A program made the position numbers and the translations under genes. The notes under the pieces were generated by a model. The model did no database searches, was not told the origin of the DNA, and saw only the letters and a list, made by a program, of their open reading frames with translations. From Paucibacter sp. TC2R-5 (GTDB lineage: Bacteria > Pseudomonadota > Gammaproteobacteria > Burkholderiales > Burkholderiaceae_C), in contig NZ_JAJIRQ010000004.1 of NCBI RefSeq assembly GCF_025717605.1, forward strand, positions 504,804-568,803: a stretch of 64,000 bases of DNA. The letters are read 5' to 3'. This document shows, one piece after another, positions 46,137 through 55,969 of this stretch; position 1 is the stretch's first letter, and each line of letters starts with the position of its first letter.

Positions 46137-47594
46137 TCAGCCGTGCACCGCCGCAAAACCCGGCTCGCCGTCAAAGTTGTAGAGATTCTCGGTCTTGACG
46201 ACGTCGAAGCCGGCCTCGTGCAGGCGCACTTGCAGGGCCAGCACATCCTCAAAGCTGACCAGCTCGGCCGGGGTCTTGAAGCGGCAGCGCCAGTGGTCGA
46301 CACAGAAGGTCTCGGGGAAGCCCTGTGGCCAGACCTTGACGCCGCGATTGGTGATCAGCTGCAGCGGCAATTGCGCGGCAGCATGGGGTTTGAGGCTCTG
46401 GCCCAGTTGCTCGGGCAGGCCGCCATTCCACTGCAAGAACACGTCGACGCCGACCAATTCCTTTTTCTTCGGCTTTTGGCGCACGACCGGGGGCAGGGTC
46501 AGCGGACCGCTGTTCTCGTAGCTGGCCGGCTTCAAAATTTCTGGCATCTTGCCCAAGCGGGCAATCACCGCGTCCGCAAAGGCCTGGGTGCCGAGCTTCT
46601 GGAAGCTCAGACCTTCGCGGTAGATGTCGGCGGTGTGTAGACCCTCTTCCAAGGTACGCAGCCAGGCGTTGTGGATGCGCACTGCCACATCCGCTTGCCC
46701 GATGTGCAGCAGCATCTGGATCGCACCGTGCAGCAGGCCCGAGGGGTTGGCTATGTCTTGGCCGGCCAGGTCGGGGGCGGAGCCATGAATGGCTTCAAAC
46801 ATCGCGCATTGGTCGCCGATATTGGCCGAGCCGGCCATGCCGACAGAGCCGGCAATTTGCGCCGCCACGTCGGACAGAATGTCACCGTAGAGATTGGGCA
46901 TCACGATCACATCAAAGCGCTCCGGCGTATCGGCCAGGCGCGCCGCGCCAATGTCCACAATCATGCTGTCGCGGGCGATGTCGGGGTATTGCGCGCCGAT
47001 TTCGTTGAAGACCTGATGGAACAGACCATCGGTCATCTTCATGATGTTGTCTTTGACGAAGCAGGTGACGCGCTTGCGGTTTTGCTGGCGGGCGTACTCG
47101 AAGGCATAACGCACGATGCGCTCGCAGCCCGGGCGGGTGATCAGCTTCAGGCATTGGTAGACCTCTTCGGTCTGGCGATGCTCGATGCCGGCGTACAAGT
47201 CCTCCTCGTTTTCACGCACGATCACTACATCCATGGTCGGGTGGCGTGTCGGTACAAAGGGCGCGTAGGCCACGCAAGGGCGCACATTGGCATACAGGCC
47301 CAGCGCTTTGCGGGTGCTGACATTGAGGCTTTTGTAACCACTGCCTTGCGGGGTGGTGATGGGAGCCTTCAAGAACACGCGGGTGCTGCGCAGCGAATCC
47401 CAGGCACTGTTGGCGATGCCGTTGGGGTTGCCGCGCAGATAGACCTGCTCGCCGATCTCAATCACTTCGGCCTCTATCCTTGCGCCGGCGGCTTCGAGCA
47501 CGCGCAAGGTGGCTTGCATGATGGAGGGGCCAATGCCGTCGCCATAGGCGATCGTGATGCGGGTTTTGTCGGTGTTTGCAGTGCTTGAGTTCAT
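46137..47594 (-). CDS. icd: NADP-dependent isocitrate dehydrogenase, Thermus-type long form
   Basis: Oxidative decarboxylation of isocitrate to 2-oxoglutarate. The start at 47594 has GGAGAC upstream; 485 residues. Core motifs of the isocitrate/isopropylmalate dehydrogenase family: TIAYGDGIGPSIM, VIVRENEEDLYAGIEH, VMPNLYGDILSDVAAQIAGSVG and HGSAPDLAGQDIANPSGL. After residue about 345 comes a C-terminal extension of about 140 residues (QKPKKKELVGVDVFLQWNGG...), as in the Thermus enzyme and unlike E. coli Icd. Coenzyme choice is by family, not proven. Confidence 0.9.
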   Translation of the reverse strand: MNSSTANTDKTRITIAYGDGIGPSIMQATLRVLEAAGARIEAEVIEIGEQVYLRGNPNGIANSAWDSLRSTRVFLKAPITTPQGSGYKSLNVSTRKALGLYANVRPCVAYAPFVPTRHPTMDVVIVRENEEDLYAGIEHRQTEEVYQCLKLITRPGCERIVRYAFEYARQQNRKRVTCFVKDNIMKMTDGLFHQVFNEIGAQYPDIARDSMIVDIGAARLADTPERFDVIVMPNLYGDILSDVAAQIAGSVGMAGSANIGDQCAMFEAIHGSAPDLAGQDIANPSGLLHGAIQMLLHIGQADVAVRIHNAWLRTLEEGLHTADIYREGLSFQKLGTQAFADAVIARLGKMPEILKPASYENSGPLTLPPVVRQKPKKKELVGVDVFLQWNGGLPEQLGQSLKPHAAAQLPLQLITNRGVKVWPQGFPETFCVDHWRCRFKTPAELVSFEDVLALQVRLHEAGFDVVKTENLYNFDGEPGFAAVHG

Positions 47595-47665
47595 CTCGGT
47601 CTCCGTAGGGGCCACAGCTCAGGTGGCGATGAAGGCATTGTTCCGATATCGAGTCATCTGCGAAA

Positions 47666-47693
47666 ATAGATTCGAACAAGGCAATCCATCTAT
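47666..47693. promoter_or_regulatory. Inverted repeat in the icd/LysR divergent promoter
   Basis: ATAGATT (47666-47672) and AATCcATCTAT (47683-47693) form an inverted repeat that includes a T-N11-A arrangement, between the two divergent genes. It is a reasonable binding site for the adjacent LysR protein. Confidence 0.4.
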
Positions 47694-47695
47694 AA

Positions 47696-48613
47696 ATGCA
47701 AATGAAAACCCGCTTGCACACCCGTCAAACCACCTTCCGCCAGTTGGAAATCTTCAAGGTGGTGGCCGAGCGACTGAGCGTGACCGAGGCGGCCCATCAG
47801 CTTCATCTGGCGCAGCCGACCGTTTCGACCCAGTTGGCCAAACTCAGCGAGGCTTTGAACTCAAAGCTGTTCGAGCAGATTGGCAAAAAGTTGTATCTGA
47901 CCGATGTGGGTGAAGAGTTGCTGCGCGCCAGTCGCGAGTTGTTTGAGGTTCTGGACCGTTTGGAGATGCGCTTGGCTCAGCGCGCCGGCCTGTCGGTCGG
48001 GCGCTTGCGCTTGGGTGTGGTGACCACGGCCAAGTACCTGGTGCCGGCGCCGCTGGGGGCCTTTTGTCGTCAGCACCCGCAGGTGGATGTGGAGTTCCAA
48101 GTTGGCAACCGCGCCGACATCAAGCAGCGTCTGCAGCAAAATCTGGACGACCTTTATGTGTTCAGCCACCCGCCCAGCGATCTGGACATTGACGCGACGC
48201 CCTTAACCGACAACCCGCTGGTGGTGATCGCGCCACGCGACCATGGCTTGGTGGGCCGGGGTGAGCTGCCTTGGTCGGCCTTGGCCGGAGAGCGCTTGCT
48301 GATGCGTGAGCTGGGCTCGGGGACCCGGCATGCGATCGAGCAGCATGCGCAGTCGAGCGGGCTGGCGCTGGGTCAAATCATCACCATCGCCAGCAATGAG
48401 GCGATCAAGGAGTCGGTCGCGGCCGGCTTGGGGCTGGCCATCTTGAGCCGGCTGGCCTTGACGCATATGGCGCCCGGCAATTTGGTCGAATTGCCCGTGC
48501 AGGGCTTCCCGATCGCCAATCGCTGGTACTTGGTGACGGCCAAGGGCAAGCAGCTGTCGCCGATCGCCCAGGCCTTCAAGGACTTTCTAATGCAGCACTG
48601 TGTTCAGCAATAG
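47696..48613 (+). CDS. LysR-family transcriptional regulator (CbbR-like)
   Basis: Regulator of 305 residues. Winged helix at about 12-75 (RQLEIFKVVAERLSVTEAA, LAQPTVSTQLAKLSEAL), effector domain from about 95 (VGRLRLGVVTTAKYLVPAPLGAF, LMRELGSGTRHAIEQH). The sequence resembles the CbbR/CysB-like subgroup, but no Calvin-cycle gene is nearby. It is divergent from icd, so control of icd is possible. ATG at 47696 is used; 47702 is an alternative. Confidence 0.9.
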   Translation: MQMKTRLHTRQTTFRQLEIFKVVAERLSVTEAAHQLHLAQPTVSTQLAKLSEALNSKLFEQIGKKLYLTDVGEELLRASRELFEVLDRLEMRLAQRAGLSVGRLRLGVVTTAKYLVPAPLGAFCRQHPQVDVEFQVGNRADIKQRLQQNLDDLYVFSHPPSDLDIDATPLTDNPLVVIAPRDHGLVGRGELPWSALAGERLLMRELGSGTRHAIEQHAQSSGLALGQIITIASNEAIKESVAAGLGLAILSRLALTHMAPGNLVELPVQGFPIANRWYLVTAKGKQLSPIAQAFKDFLMQHCVQQ

Positions 48614-48630
48614 ACGCAGCAGGGCAAAGC

Positions 48631-50154
48631 TTAGGCTTCGCGGCGCAGGGCCGGGAACAAGATCACATCGCGGATCGAGGGGCTGTCGGTGATCAACATC
48701 ATCAGCCTATCAATCCCGATGCCGCAGCCGCCGGCCGGTGGCATGCCGTATTCCAGCGCGCGGATGAAATCGGCGTCATAGAACATCGCCTCTTCGTCGC
48801 CGGCATCCTTGTTCGAGACCTGCGCCTGGAAGCGCGCCGCCTGGTCTTCGGCATCATTCAGCTCGGAGAAGCCGTTGGCGTACTCGCGGCCGGTGATGAA
48901 GAGCTCGAAGCGGTCGGTGATCGTGGGGTTGGCGTCCGAGGCACGGGCCAGCGGTGACACTTCGACGGGGTAGTCGATGATGAAGGTCGGGTGCCAGAGC
49001 TTTTCTTCCACCACCGCTTCGAACATGCCGAATTGCAGCTCGGGCAGATTCCAATGCTTGGGTGCTTCTTCGCCCAAGGCGGCCAAGCGCTCGCGCAAAA
49101 CCAGGGCGTTGTCGGCTTCGTCAGGTGTCAGGCCGGCATGCTCAACCAAGGAGTTACGCACCGACAGGCGGGCGAAAGGCTTGTCCAGATCAACCGGCTT
49201 GCCCGCATAGGTGATCGCTGCAGAACCGGTGGCGGCGCGGGCGGCGTGGCGCAAGACTTCCTCGGTGAAGTTCATCAAATCATGGTGCGTCCAGTAGGCC
49301 GCATAAAACTCCATCATCGTGAATTCGGGGTTATGCCGAACCGAAATGCCTTCGTTGCGGAAGTTGCGGTTGATCTCGAACACGCGCTCGAAGCCGCCCA
49401 CCAACAATCGCTTCAGATACAGCTCGGGCGCGATGCGCAGGAACATTTCCTGATCCAGCGCGTTGTGATGGGTGATGAAGGGCTTGGCGTTGGCGCCGCC
49501 GGGGATCGGGTGCAGCATCGGCGTCTCGACTTCAAGGAAGTCATGCTCGACCATATAGCTGCGAATTGAAGACACCGCCTTGGAGCGGGCCACAAAACGC
49601 GCGCGAGCGGCCTCGTCGGTGATCAGGTCGACATAGCGCTGGCGGTACTTTTGCTCCTGGTCCGACATGCCGTGGAACTTGTCGGGCAGTGGCCGCAGGC
49701 TCTTGGTCAGCAGGCGCAAATTGGTGACGCGGACCGACAGCTCGCCGGTCTTGGTGCGGAACAAAGTGCCTTCGGCGCCGACGATATCGCCCAGATCCAG
49801 ATGCTTGAAGGCCGCATAGTTGTCTTCGCCGATGCCGTCCTTGGTGATGAACAGCTGCAGGCGGCCTGTGGCGTCTTGCAGGGTACCGAAGCTGGCCTTT
49901 CCCATCACCCGCTTGAGCATCAAACGGCCGGCCACCGACACGGCGACGGCTTGCGGCTCCAGCTCTTCGTTCTCCAGATTGCCATAGCGCTGGCTCAGCG
50001 GCAGCGCGCGGTGCTGGGGTTTGAAGTCGTTGGGGAAGGGGACCGGGTTGACGGCGCGCAGGGCGGCGAGCTTCTCGCGGCGCTCGGTGATGAGCTGGTT
50101 CTCGTCGACGGCGACAGGAGCGTGGTGCGGTGCGGCGGGGGTGTGCTGGGTCAT
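48631..50154 (-). CDS. lysS: Lysyl-tRNA synthetase, class II
   Basis: Charges tRNA-Lys. The 507 residues comprise an OB-fold anticodon-binding domain (about 60-160: [20 protein letters not shown]) and the class II catalytic domain with motif 2 [20 protein letters not shown] and motif 3 [13 protein letters not shown] histidine-rich N-terminal tail ([11 protein letters not shown]) precedes the first domain. No convincing ribosome site was seen before the ATG. Confidence 0.98.
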   Translation of the reverse strand: MTQHTPAAPHHAPVAVDENQLITERREKLAALRAVNPVPFPNDFKPQHRALPLSQRYGNLENEELEPQAVAVSVAGRLMLKRVMGKASFGTLQDATGRLQLFITKDGIGEDNYAAFKHLDLGDIVGAEGTLFRTKTGELSVRVTNLRLLTKSLRPLPDKFHGMSDQEQKYRQRYVDLITDEAARARFVARSKAVSSIRSYMVEHDFLEVETPMLHPIPGGANAKPFITHHNALDQEMFLRIAPELYLKRLLVGGFERVFEINRNFRNEGISVRHNPEFTMMEFYAAYWTHHDLMNFTEEVLRHAARAATGSAAITYAGKPVDLDKPFARLSVRNSLVEHAGLTPDEADNALVLRERLAALGEEAPKHWNLPELQFGMFEAVVEEKLWHPTFIIDYPVEVSPLARASDANPTITDRFELFITGREYANGFSELNDAEDQAARFQAQVSNKDAGDEEAMFYDADFIRALEYGMPPAGGCGIGIDRLMMLITDSPSIRDVILFPALRREA

Positions 50155-50216
50155 CTGGAGGGCGTCAACTGGTTGAATTTCCGTTGATTTTAGACGGGCC
50201 GCCGAAGCGCCCCCCG

Positions 50217-50222
50217 TAGAAT
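50217..50222 (+). promoter_or_regulatory. Candidate -10 of the polysaccharide operon
   Basis: TAGAAT, 37 bp before the first gene of the operon. A good -35 at 17 bp was not seen (TTGATT lies 27 bp upstream), so this is tentative. Confidence 0.3.
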
Positions 50223-50259
50223 CTGGCGCTTCCCTCTATTTCTGCCTTCGCGGCTCGCC

Positions 50260-51318
50260 ATGCGCCCCAGCTTGCCCATCATCGACCGACCCATCCGCTT
50301 AGCCCTGGTGGGATGCGGGCGCATTTCAAAAAACCATATCGAGGCGATCGCGGCTCATGGCGCCAATGCCCAGTTGGTGGCGGTTTGCGACAGCAAGCCC
50401 GAGGCGCTGGCCGCAGCGGTGGCGCTGACCGGCGCGGCCGGTTTCGAATCGCTGGAGGGCTTGCTGGCCCATTCGAACGCCGACATCGTCGTGCTCGCCA
50501 CACCCAGCGGCTTGCACCCCCAGCAGGCTTGTGCCATCGCCGCCGCCGGCCGCCATGTGCTGAGCGAGAAGCCCATGGCGACCAAGCTCGAAGAAGGCAT
50601 TGCGATGGTGCGGGCCTGCCGTGACGCGGGCGTGAAGTTGTTCGTGGTCAAGCAAAATCGACTCAACGCCACCGTGCAAAAGGTGCGCGAGGCGATCCAG
50701 CAAGGCCGCTTCGGGCGTATTTTTCTGAGCACCGTCAATGTGTTCTGGACCCGGCCTCAGGCCTATTACGACGCCTCGCCCTGGCGTGGCCGCTGGGACT
50801 TGGACGGCGGCGCCTTCATGAATCAGGCCAGCCACTATGTCGATCTGCTCGACTGGTTGGTGGGCCCGGTCGACAGCGTGCATGCCTACACCGCCACTTT
50901 GGATCGTGATATCGAGGCCGAGGACACGGGCGTGATGAGCGTGCGACTGCGCCACGGCGGCCTGGCCTCGATCAATGTGACCATGCTGACCTATCCGCAG
51001 AATCTTGAAGGGTCGATCACCATTCTGGGTGAAAAAGGCACGGTCAAGATTGGCGGCACGGCGGTCAACAAGATCGAGCATTGGCAGTTTGCCGACTCCA
51101 GGCCCGAGGATGCGCTTGCCCTCAGCGCCAACTATGAATCTGGCAGTGTCTATGGGTTCGGCCACCCGCTCTATTACGACAACGTCATCAAGACCTTGCG
51201 CGGCGAGGCCAACGCCCAAGTCGATGGTTACGAAGGCCTGCGCTCGCTGGAAATCTTGATAGCCGCCTACCGCTCGGCGCGCGACGGTGTTCGCGTCGGC
51301 TTGCCGCTGGTGTTTTAA
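50260..51318 (+). CDS. wbpB: Gfo/Idh/MocA oxidoreductase, WbpB/WlbA-type
   Basis: NAD-dependent dehydrogenase proposed to oxidise C3 of UDP-N-acetylglucosaminuronic acid. The 352-residue protein has the Rossmann motif [17 protein letters not shown], the family [11 protein letters not shown] with the catalytic Lys, and [16 protein letters not shown] with the active-site His region. The next two genes encode the matching acetyltransferase and aminotransferase, as in Pseudomonas wbpBDE and Bordetella wlbABC. It is first in a long operon. Confidence 0.9.
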   Translation: MRPSLPIIDRPIRLALVGCGRISKNHIEAIAAHGANAQLVAVCDSKPEALAAAVALTGAAGFESLEGLLAHSNADIVVLATPSGLHPQQACAIAAAGRHVLSEKPMATKLEEGIAMVRACRDAGVKLFVVKQNRLNATVQKVREAIQQGRFGRIFLSTVNVFWTRPQAYYDASPWRGRWDLDGGAFMNQASHYVDLLDWLVGPVDSVHAYTATLDRDIEAEDTGVMSVRLRHGGLASINVTMLTYPQNLEGSITILGEKGTVKIGGTAVNKIEHWQFADSRPEDALALSANYESGSVYGFGHPLYYDNVIKTLRGEANAQVDGYEGLRSLEILIAAYRSARDGVRVGLPLVF

Positions 51319-51320
51319 CG

Positions 51321-51914
51321 ATGAACTACTGGAAGCATGAATCTGCCATCGTCGACGACGGCGCGCAGCTCGGCGAAGGCAGCAAGGTCTGGCACTTCGC
51401 CCATATCAGCGCCGGCGCGCGCATCGGCGAGCGCTGCGCCTTGGGGCAGGGCGTCTACGTCGGCAATGACGTGCTGATCGGCAACAATGTGCGCGTGCAG
51501 AACAATGTCTCGGTCTATGACGCGGTGACGCTGGAGGACGATGTGTTTTGCGGCCCCAGCATGGTGTTCACCAATGTCTTTAACCCGCGCGCGGCGGTGG
51601 CGCGCAAGAGCGAATATCGCCGCACCTTGGTAAAAAAAGGCGCAACGCTGGGTGCCAATTGCACCATTGTTTGTGGCCACACCATAGGCGCTTATGCCTT
51701 TGTTGGCGCAGGCGCGGTGGTGCAAAAAGATGTGCCCGATTTTGCACTCGTGGTCGGTGTGCCGGCCAAGCGCATAGGCTGGATGAGCCGCTATGGCGAG
51801 AAGTTATCTTTCGACGCCAAGGGCTTTGCCGAATGCCCGCATACCGGTGACCAATACCGCCTGGATCGCCTCGATGGCGGAGTTTGCGCACTCGTGAAAG
51901 AGGGATCGCTGTGA
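51321..51914 (+). CDS. wbpD: N-acetyltransferase, WbpD/WlbB-type (left-handed beta-helix)
   Basis: Acetyl-CoA-dependent transferase that acetylates the 3-amino group of the UDP-diamino-uronate. The 197 residues are dominated by hexapeptide repeats ([24 protein letters not shown] region) with the family motif FTNVFNPRA and [20 protein letters not shown]. It follows wbpB by 2 bp and its stop overlaps the GTG start of the aminotransferase. Confidence 0.92.
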   Translation: MNYWKHESAIVDDGAQLGEGSKVWHFAHISAGARIGERCALGQGVYVGNDVLIGNNVRVQNNVSVYDAVTLEDDVFCGPSMVFTNVFNPRAAVARKSEYRRTLVKKGATLGANCTIVCGHTIGAYAFVGAGAVVQKDVPDFALVVGVPAKRIGWMSRYGEKLSFDAKGFAECPHTGDQYRLDRLDGGVCALVKEGSL

Positions 51915-53011
51915 GTCTGCCCTTTATCGACCTGAAGTCTCAGTACACGGCCCTCAAACCCCGCATCGACGCACGCATCCAAGCCGTGCTCGATCATGGC
52001 CAATACATCATGGGCCCTGAGGTCAAGGAGCTCGAAGCTGCGCTGGCCGCCTACACCGGCGCCAAGCACTGCATCACGGTGTCCAGCGGCACCGAGGCGC
52101 TGTTGATTGCCTTGATGGCGCTGGACCTGAAGCCCGGTGACGAGGTCATCACCACGCCGTTTACCTTTGCCGCCACCGCCGAAGTCATCGTCTTGCTGGG
52201 GGCGGTGCCGGTCTTTGTGGACATCGAGCCGGACAGCTGCAATATCGACGCTCGCCTGATCGAGGCGGCCATAACGAGCAAAACACGCGCCGTCATGCCG
52301 GTCAGCCTGTACGGTCAGGTCTGCGATATGGACGAGATCAACGCGGTCGCTGCCCGTCATGGTCTGGCCGTGATCGAGGACGCCGCACAGAGTTTTGGCG
52401 CGAGCTACAAGGGCAAGAAGAGCTGTGCGCTCAGCACCTTCGGCGCCACCAGCTTTTTCCCCAGCAAGCCTTTGGGCTGCTATGGCGACGGCGGCGCGCT
52501 GTTTACCGATGATGATCTGCTGGCCCAAGCCGCGCGTGAGATCCGCGTGCATGGACAAAGCCAGCGCTACACCCATACCCGACTGGGCGTGGGTGGGCGC
52601 ATGGACACGCTGCAATGCGCGATCGTGCTGGCCAAACTGGAGCGCTTTGACTGGGAGCTGGCGCAGCGTCGCGCCCTGGGCGCGCGCTACCGGCAATTGA
52701 TGCAGGACTTGCCTCTGCAAGGCCTGAGTCTGCGCGCCGACCGTGACTGCGTCTGGGCCCAGTTCACGCTGCAAGTGGATCAGCGCGCAGAGGTGCAGCA
52801 AGCACTCAACGCGGCAGGCATACCGACCGCGATTCACTACCCCAAGCCCATGCACAAGCAGCCGGCCTATGCGCAATACGGCCAGGGCAAGAGCTTCCCT
52901 CATGCCGAGCGGGCTGCGGAGCGGGTGTTGAGCCTGCCCATGAGCCCCGACTTGAGCGAGGCACAGCAAGACAGCGTGGTGGCGGCCTTGGCAAGCGCTT
53001 TGCGCGTTTGA
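51911..53011 (+). CDS. wbpE: DegT/DnrJ/EryC1 aminotransferase, WbpE/WlbC-type
   Basis: PLP enzyme that aminates the 3-keto sugar nucleotide. The GTG at 51911 (overlap GTGA with wbpD) is used, with AGAGGG upstream; 366 residues beginning [15 protein letters not shown] as in WbpE. Substrate/PLP motifs: [29 protein letters not shown], the PLP Lys in [17 protein letters not shown], and [12 protein letters not shown]. Together with WbpB and WbpD it should yield UDP-2,3-diacetamido-2,3-dideoxyglucuronate. Confidence 0.93.
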   Translation: MSLPFIDLKSQYTALKPRIDARIQAVLDHGQYIMGPEVKELEAALAAYTGAKHCITVSSGTEALLIALMALDLKPGDEVITTPFTFAATAEVIVLLGAVPVFVDIEPDSCNIDARLIEAAITSKTRAVMPVSLYGQVCDMDEINAVAARHGLAVIEDAAQSFGASYKGKKSCALSTFGATSFFPSKPLGCYGDGGALFTDDDLLAQAAREIRVHGQSQRYTHTRLGVGGRMDTLQCAIVLAKLERFDWELAQRRALGARYRQLMQDLPLQGLSLRADRDCVWAQFTLQVDQRAEVQQALNAAGIPTAIHYPKPMHKQPAYAQYGQGKSFPHAERAAERVLSLPMSPDLSEAQQDSVVAALASALRV

Positions 53012-53026
53012 TGAGTCGCCCCTCTG

Positions 53027-54271
53027 ATGGCTAACAAGGGCTTGCTGCGGGCGACCCTGACTCTGCTGACCGGCGGCGCGCTGGCGCAGGCCTTGCCGCT
53101 ATTGCTCGGGCCTTGGCTGACGCGCATCTACACGCCGGCCGAGTTCGGCCAGTTTTCGTTTTTATGGGCCTTGGCCAGCAATGTGGCGGTGGTGGGCTGT
53201 GCGCGCTACGAGTTTGCGCTGCCGCTGGAGGCCGACGCTGGGCGCGCCGCCGTGCTGATGGCGCTCTGCGCCCGCGTGCTGTTGGTGATGACAGCGGTCA
53301 GCGCCGTTGTTGGCTTGGTCTTGTGGGCCTGGCAAGACCTGACCCTGGGTTGGTTGATGCCTCTGGCGGTGCTGGCCGCTGCAGCCACGCAGTGGCTGAC
53401 CCTTTGGGTCACGCGCGCACAGCGCTTTCACTTGCTGGCCGGCTCGCGTGTCTTGCAGTACGGCGGCGGCGCGCTGCTGCAACTGGGTTTTGGGCTGGCC
53501 AGCCTGGGCGTGCTGGGCCTGCTGCTGGGCCCGGTGCTGGCGGCTTTGGCCACGGCGGCTCTGCTGGCCCGACCCGCGCCGCTGGGCGGCTGGGCAGGGC
53601 TTTGGCGGGTGCCACACCAAGCGCTGCGGGCAATGGCGGCCAAGCACCGCGACTTCCCGCTGTTCAACACGCCGCACGCCTTTGCCGGCGCCTTGCAAGA
53701 CAGTTTGGCCATGCTCTTGATCGCAGCCTGGGCCGGGGACGCGGCGGCGGGCTTTTGGGCCTTGGCGCTGCGCTATTGCAAGGCACCGGCCAGCTTGATT
53801 GGCGGCGCGTTGTCCCAGGTTTTGTACCCGCGTTTGGTGGCTGCGGTGGACGGGCCCGAGGCGCTGCAACTGGTGCGCCGGACCATGGCGGTTTTGTTGC
53901 TGCTGTCGGCGCCCTTGGTGCTGGCGCTCTTGCTGGGCGGGCCATGGATCTTCGCGACGCTGTTTGGCCAGGCTTGGCAGCCGGCCGGCGAAGTGGCGCG
54001 GGCCTTGGCGCCCTATATCGCGCTGCACTTTGTCGCCTCGCCGCTGTCGGTGGCGATGATGGCTTGGCGGGCGCAGGCTTGGGGTCTGCGTTTGGCCTTG
54101 CTTGGGCAAGTCTTGTTTGTGCTGGGGCTGGCGGGCGGCTTGGCCCTAGGCGGCTTGGTCGGCGCGGCCTGGGGTGTGTCGGCCGCTATGCTGGCGTACT
54201 TCGGCTATTTTTTCTGGGCCTTGGCTCATTGGCAGAATTTTCCTGATGTTCACCCTCATGCTCCGGTCTAG
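53027..54271 (+). CDS. wzx: Oligosaccharide flippase, Wzx-type
   Basis: Polytopic membrane protein of 414 residues with about twelve hydrophobic segments, in the polysaccharide transporter (MATE-like) family. The N-terminus GALAQALPLLLGPWLTRIYTPAEFGQFS is characteristic. It is proposed to flip the lipid-linked repeat unit across the inner membrane. No Wzy polymerase was recognised in the window. The next gene starts inside its last codons. Confidence 0.88.
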   Translation: MANKGLLRATLTLLTGGALAQALPLLLGPWLTRIYTPAEFGQFSFLWALASNVAVVGCARYEFALPLEADAGRAAVLMALCARVLLVMTAVSAVVGLVLWAWQDLTLGWLMPLAVLAAAATQWLTLWVTRAQRFHLLAGSRVLQYGGGALLQLGFGLASLGVLGLLLGPVLAALATAALLARPAPLGGWAGLWRVPHQALRAMAAKHRDFPLFNTPHAFAGALQDSLAMLLIAAWAGDAAAGFWALALRYCKAPASLIGGALSQVLYPRLVAAVDGPEALQLVRRTMAVLLLLSAPLVLALLLGGPWIFATLFGQAWQPAGEVARALAPYIALHFVASPLSVAMMAWRAQAWGLRLALLGQVLFVLGLAGGLALGGLVGAAWGVSAAMLAYFGYFFWALAHWQNFPDVHPHAPV

Positions 54272-54845
54272 CTTCAACCAATGGCGCCGCCGCTTGTTGC
54301 GGGCCACTGGCTTTCGCACCGTGTTTGGCGAGCGCGCAGCCGATGGCCGACTCTTGCCGAACAGCCGCATCGCACCCAGCACCTGCATTGAGGGCGAAGA
54401 GGGTCTGAGCTTGGCCGACCATGTATTCATCGGCCAGTTCAATTTCATCGAGGCGACGGGAGGGGTGCAGATCGACGAAGGCGTGCAGATCACCAATTTC
54501 GTCAGCATCATCACCCACAGCTCGCACCGCTCGATTCGCCTGCTAGGCCGCCAGTATGTGAATCATTCGGGCGAGCGCCCTGGTTTCATCAAGGCGCCTG
54601 TTCACATCGGTGCCTACAGCTTTATCGGGCCACACAGCCTGATCGAAGCCGGCGCAGTGATCGGCAAGGGCGTGGTGATCTGCGCCTATGCGCAGGTGCG
54701 CGGCGAGGTGCCGGACTTTGCCATCATGGCGGGCCAGCCGGCGCGCCAGGTGGGCGATGTGCGCGTGGCCGATGCCAAGCTACTGGCAGCTCACCCTGAG
54801 TTGGCGCCGCACTATCAAGCCTGGGCCGGGGAGTTGCCGGTTTGA
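54246..54845 (+). CDS. Acyltransferase with hexapeptide repeats (WbbJ-like)
   Basis: Left-handed beta-helix acyltransferase of about 199 residues, probably O- or N-acetylating a glycan. Typical sections are ADHVFIGQFNFIEATGGVQIDEG, a THSSH motif, and SFIGPHSLIEAGAVIGKG ending VPDFAIMAGQPARQVG. The ATG at 54246 overlaps wzx by 26 bp; 54258 is an alternative. Because the neighbouring aminotransferase/dehydratase route lacks a dedicated acetyltransferase, this one is a candidate. Confidence 0.85.
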   Translation: MFTLMLRSSFNQWRRRLLRATGFRTVFGERAADGRLLPNSRIAPSTCIEGEEGLSLADHVFIGQFNFIEATGGVQIDEGVQITNFVSIITHSSHRSIRLLGRQYVNHSGERPGFIKAPVHIGAYSFIGPHSLIEAGAVIGKGVVICAYAQVRGEVPDFAIMAGQPARQVGDVRVADAKLLAAHPELAPHYQAWAGELPV

Positions 54846-55969
54846 AGAACTTGAAACCCACACAAGCCGCGCAGCCCATCAAGCTCGTCTTGATCGGCGA
54901 CGGCGAAAGCCCCCATTTGCTGAAGTGGGCGCGCGCGCTGGCGCAGTCGCCGGGGGTTGAGCTTTGGGCCGCATCGTCGCGCGGCTTCACGCCCGAGTTC
55001 GAGGCCTTGCTGCCAGCGGCGCGGCGCTACGCCATGCAGACTAAGCCAGACCATGGCGGCGGCAACCTCGGCCTCTTCATGCATCTGCCTGGCCTGGGCG
55101 CTTGGCTCAAACGCGTCGACGCCGACTTTTTGCATGCGCATTACCTGACCTCGCATGGCACGCTGGCCTGGGCGGCGCGGCGCGGCTGGCGCTTGCGCGC
55201 GCGCATCATCGCCTCGGCCTGGGGCAGCGACATTTTGGTGACGCCCAATCTGGGCTGGGGCTATCGCTGGCTCACGACGCAGGTGCTGAAGGCCAGCGCG
55301 CTCTGTACCTCGGACTCGCGCCATATGACGGCGCGCATGCAGGAGCTGGGCGCGGGCGAGGTGATGACCTTTCCGTTTGGCCTGGACGCCATGCCCAAAG
55401 CCAATGTGCCCAAGCAGCCCTGGCTGTTTTTTGCCAACCGAGGCTTGGAGCCGATTTACCGCCCGCAGCTGGTGCTTCAGGCTTTTGCAGCGTTGGCGGC
55501 GCAAATCCCCGAGGCCAGGATGGTGGTGGCCAATGACGGCTCGCTGCGGGCCGAACTGGAAACGTTAGCGCGAAAACTGGGCGTCTCGGAGCAGGTGCAG
55601 TTTGTCGGTCGCCTGGATGCCAAGGCGCAGGCCCTTCACTACGCCCGCGCGCGCTGGTACTTGAGCCTGCCGCAGAGTGATTCGGTGTCGGTGTCGGTGC
55701 TGGAGGCGATGGCGCATGCTTGCGTGCCGCTCTTGTCCGATCTGCCTGCTAATCATGAGCTGCTGGGTGAAGGCGCTGGGCGGGGCTTGATCGTGGATGC
55801 GGGTGCCATGCCTGGTTTTCCCGGCTTGCCGGCGCAAGTGCTGGCGCTGGAGAACCAAGCGCAGGACATGGGTGCTGCCAACCGCACCTGGGTCGCCCAA
55901 CATGGCTTGTTTGCGCCCGCAGTGCAAAGATTTTTGAATCGTCTGAGAGAACTGGATAGCCCCAATTGA
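54842..55969 (+). CDS. Glycosyltransferase, GT4-like
   Basis: GT-B fold glycosyltransferase of 375 residues, extending the repeat unit on the inner-membrane face. The N-terminal domain contains GDGESPHLLKWARAL and DFLHAHYLTSHG; the nucleotide-sugar domain has NRGLEPIYRPQLVLQAF, VQFVGRLDAK and the E-x7-E-like LPQSDSVSVSVLEAMAHACVPLLSD. The start is the TTG at 54842, which overlaps the preceding stop as TTGA, with GGGGAG nine bases upstream; no nearby in-frame ATG fits better. Donor and acceptor are unknown. Confidence 0.87.
   Translation: MKNLKPTQAAQPIKLVLIGDGESPHLLKWARALAQSPGVELWAASSRGFTPEFEALLPAARRYAMQTKPDHGGGNLGLFMHLPGLGAWLKRVDADFLHAHYLTSHGTLAWAARRGWRLRARIIASAWGSDILVTPNLGWGYRWLTTQVLKASALCTSDSRHMTARMQELGAGEVMTFPFGLDAMPKANVPKQPWLFFANRGLEPIYRPQLVLQAFAALAAQIPEARMVVANDGSLRAELETLARKLGVSEQVQFVGRLDAKAQALHYARARWYLSLPQSDSVSVSVLEAMAHACVPLLSDLPANHELLGEGAGRGLIVDAGAMPGFPGLPAQVLALENQAQDMGAANRTWVAQHGLFAPAVQRFLNRLRELDSPN

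Noticed and set aside
53113-54246. Open frame of 377 codons on the plus strand inside wzx
   Set aside because: Gly/Ala/Arg-rich frame-shifted shadow of the flippase, which has coherent membrane helices in its own frame.
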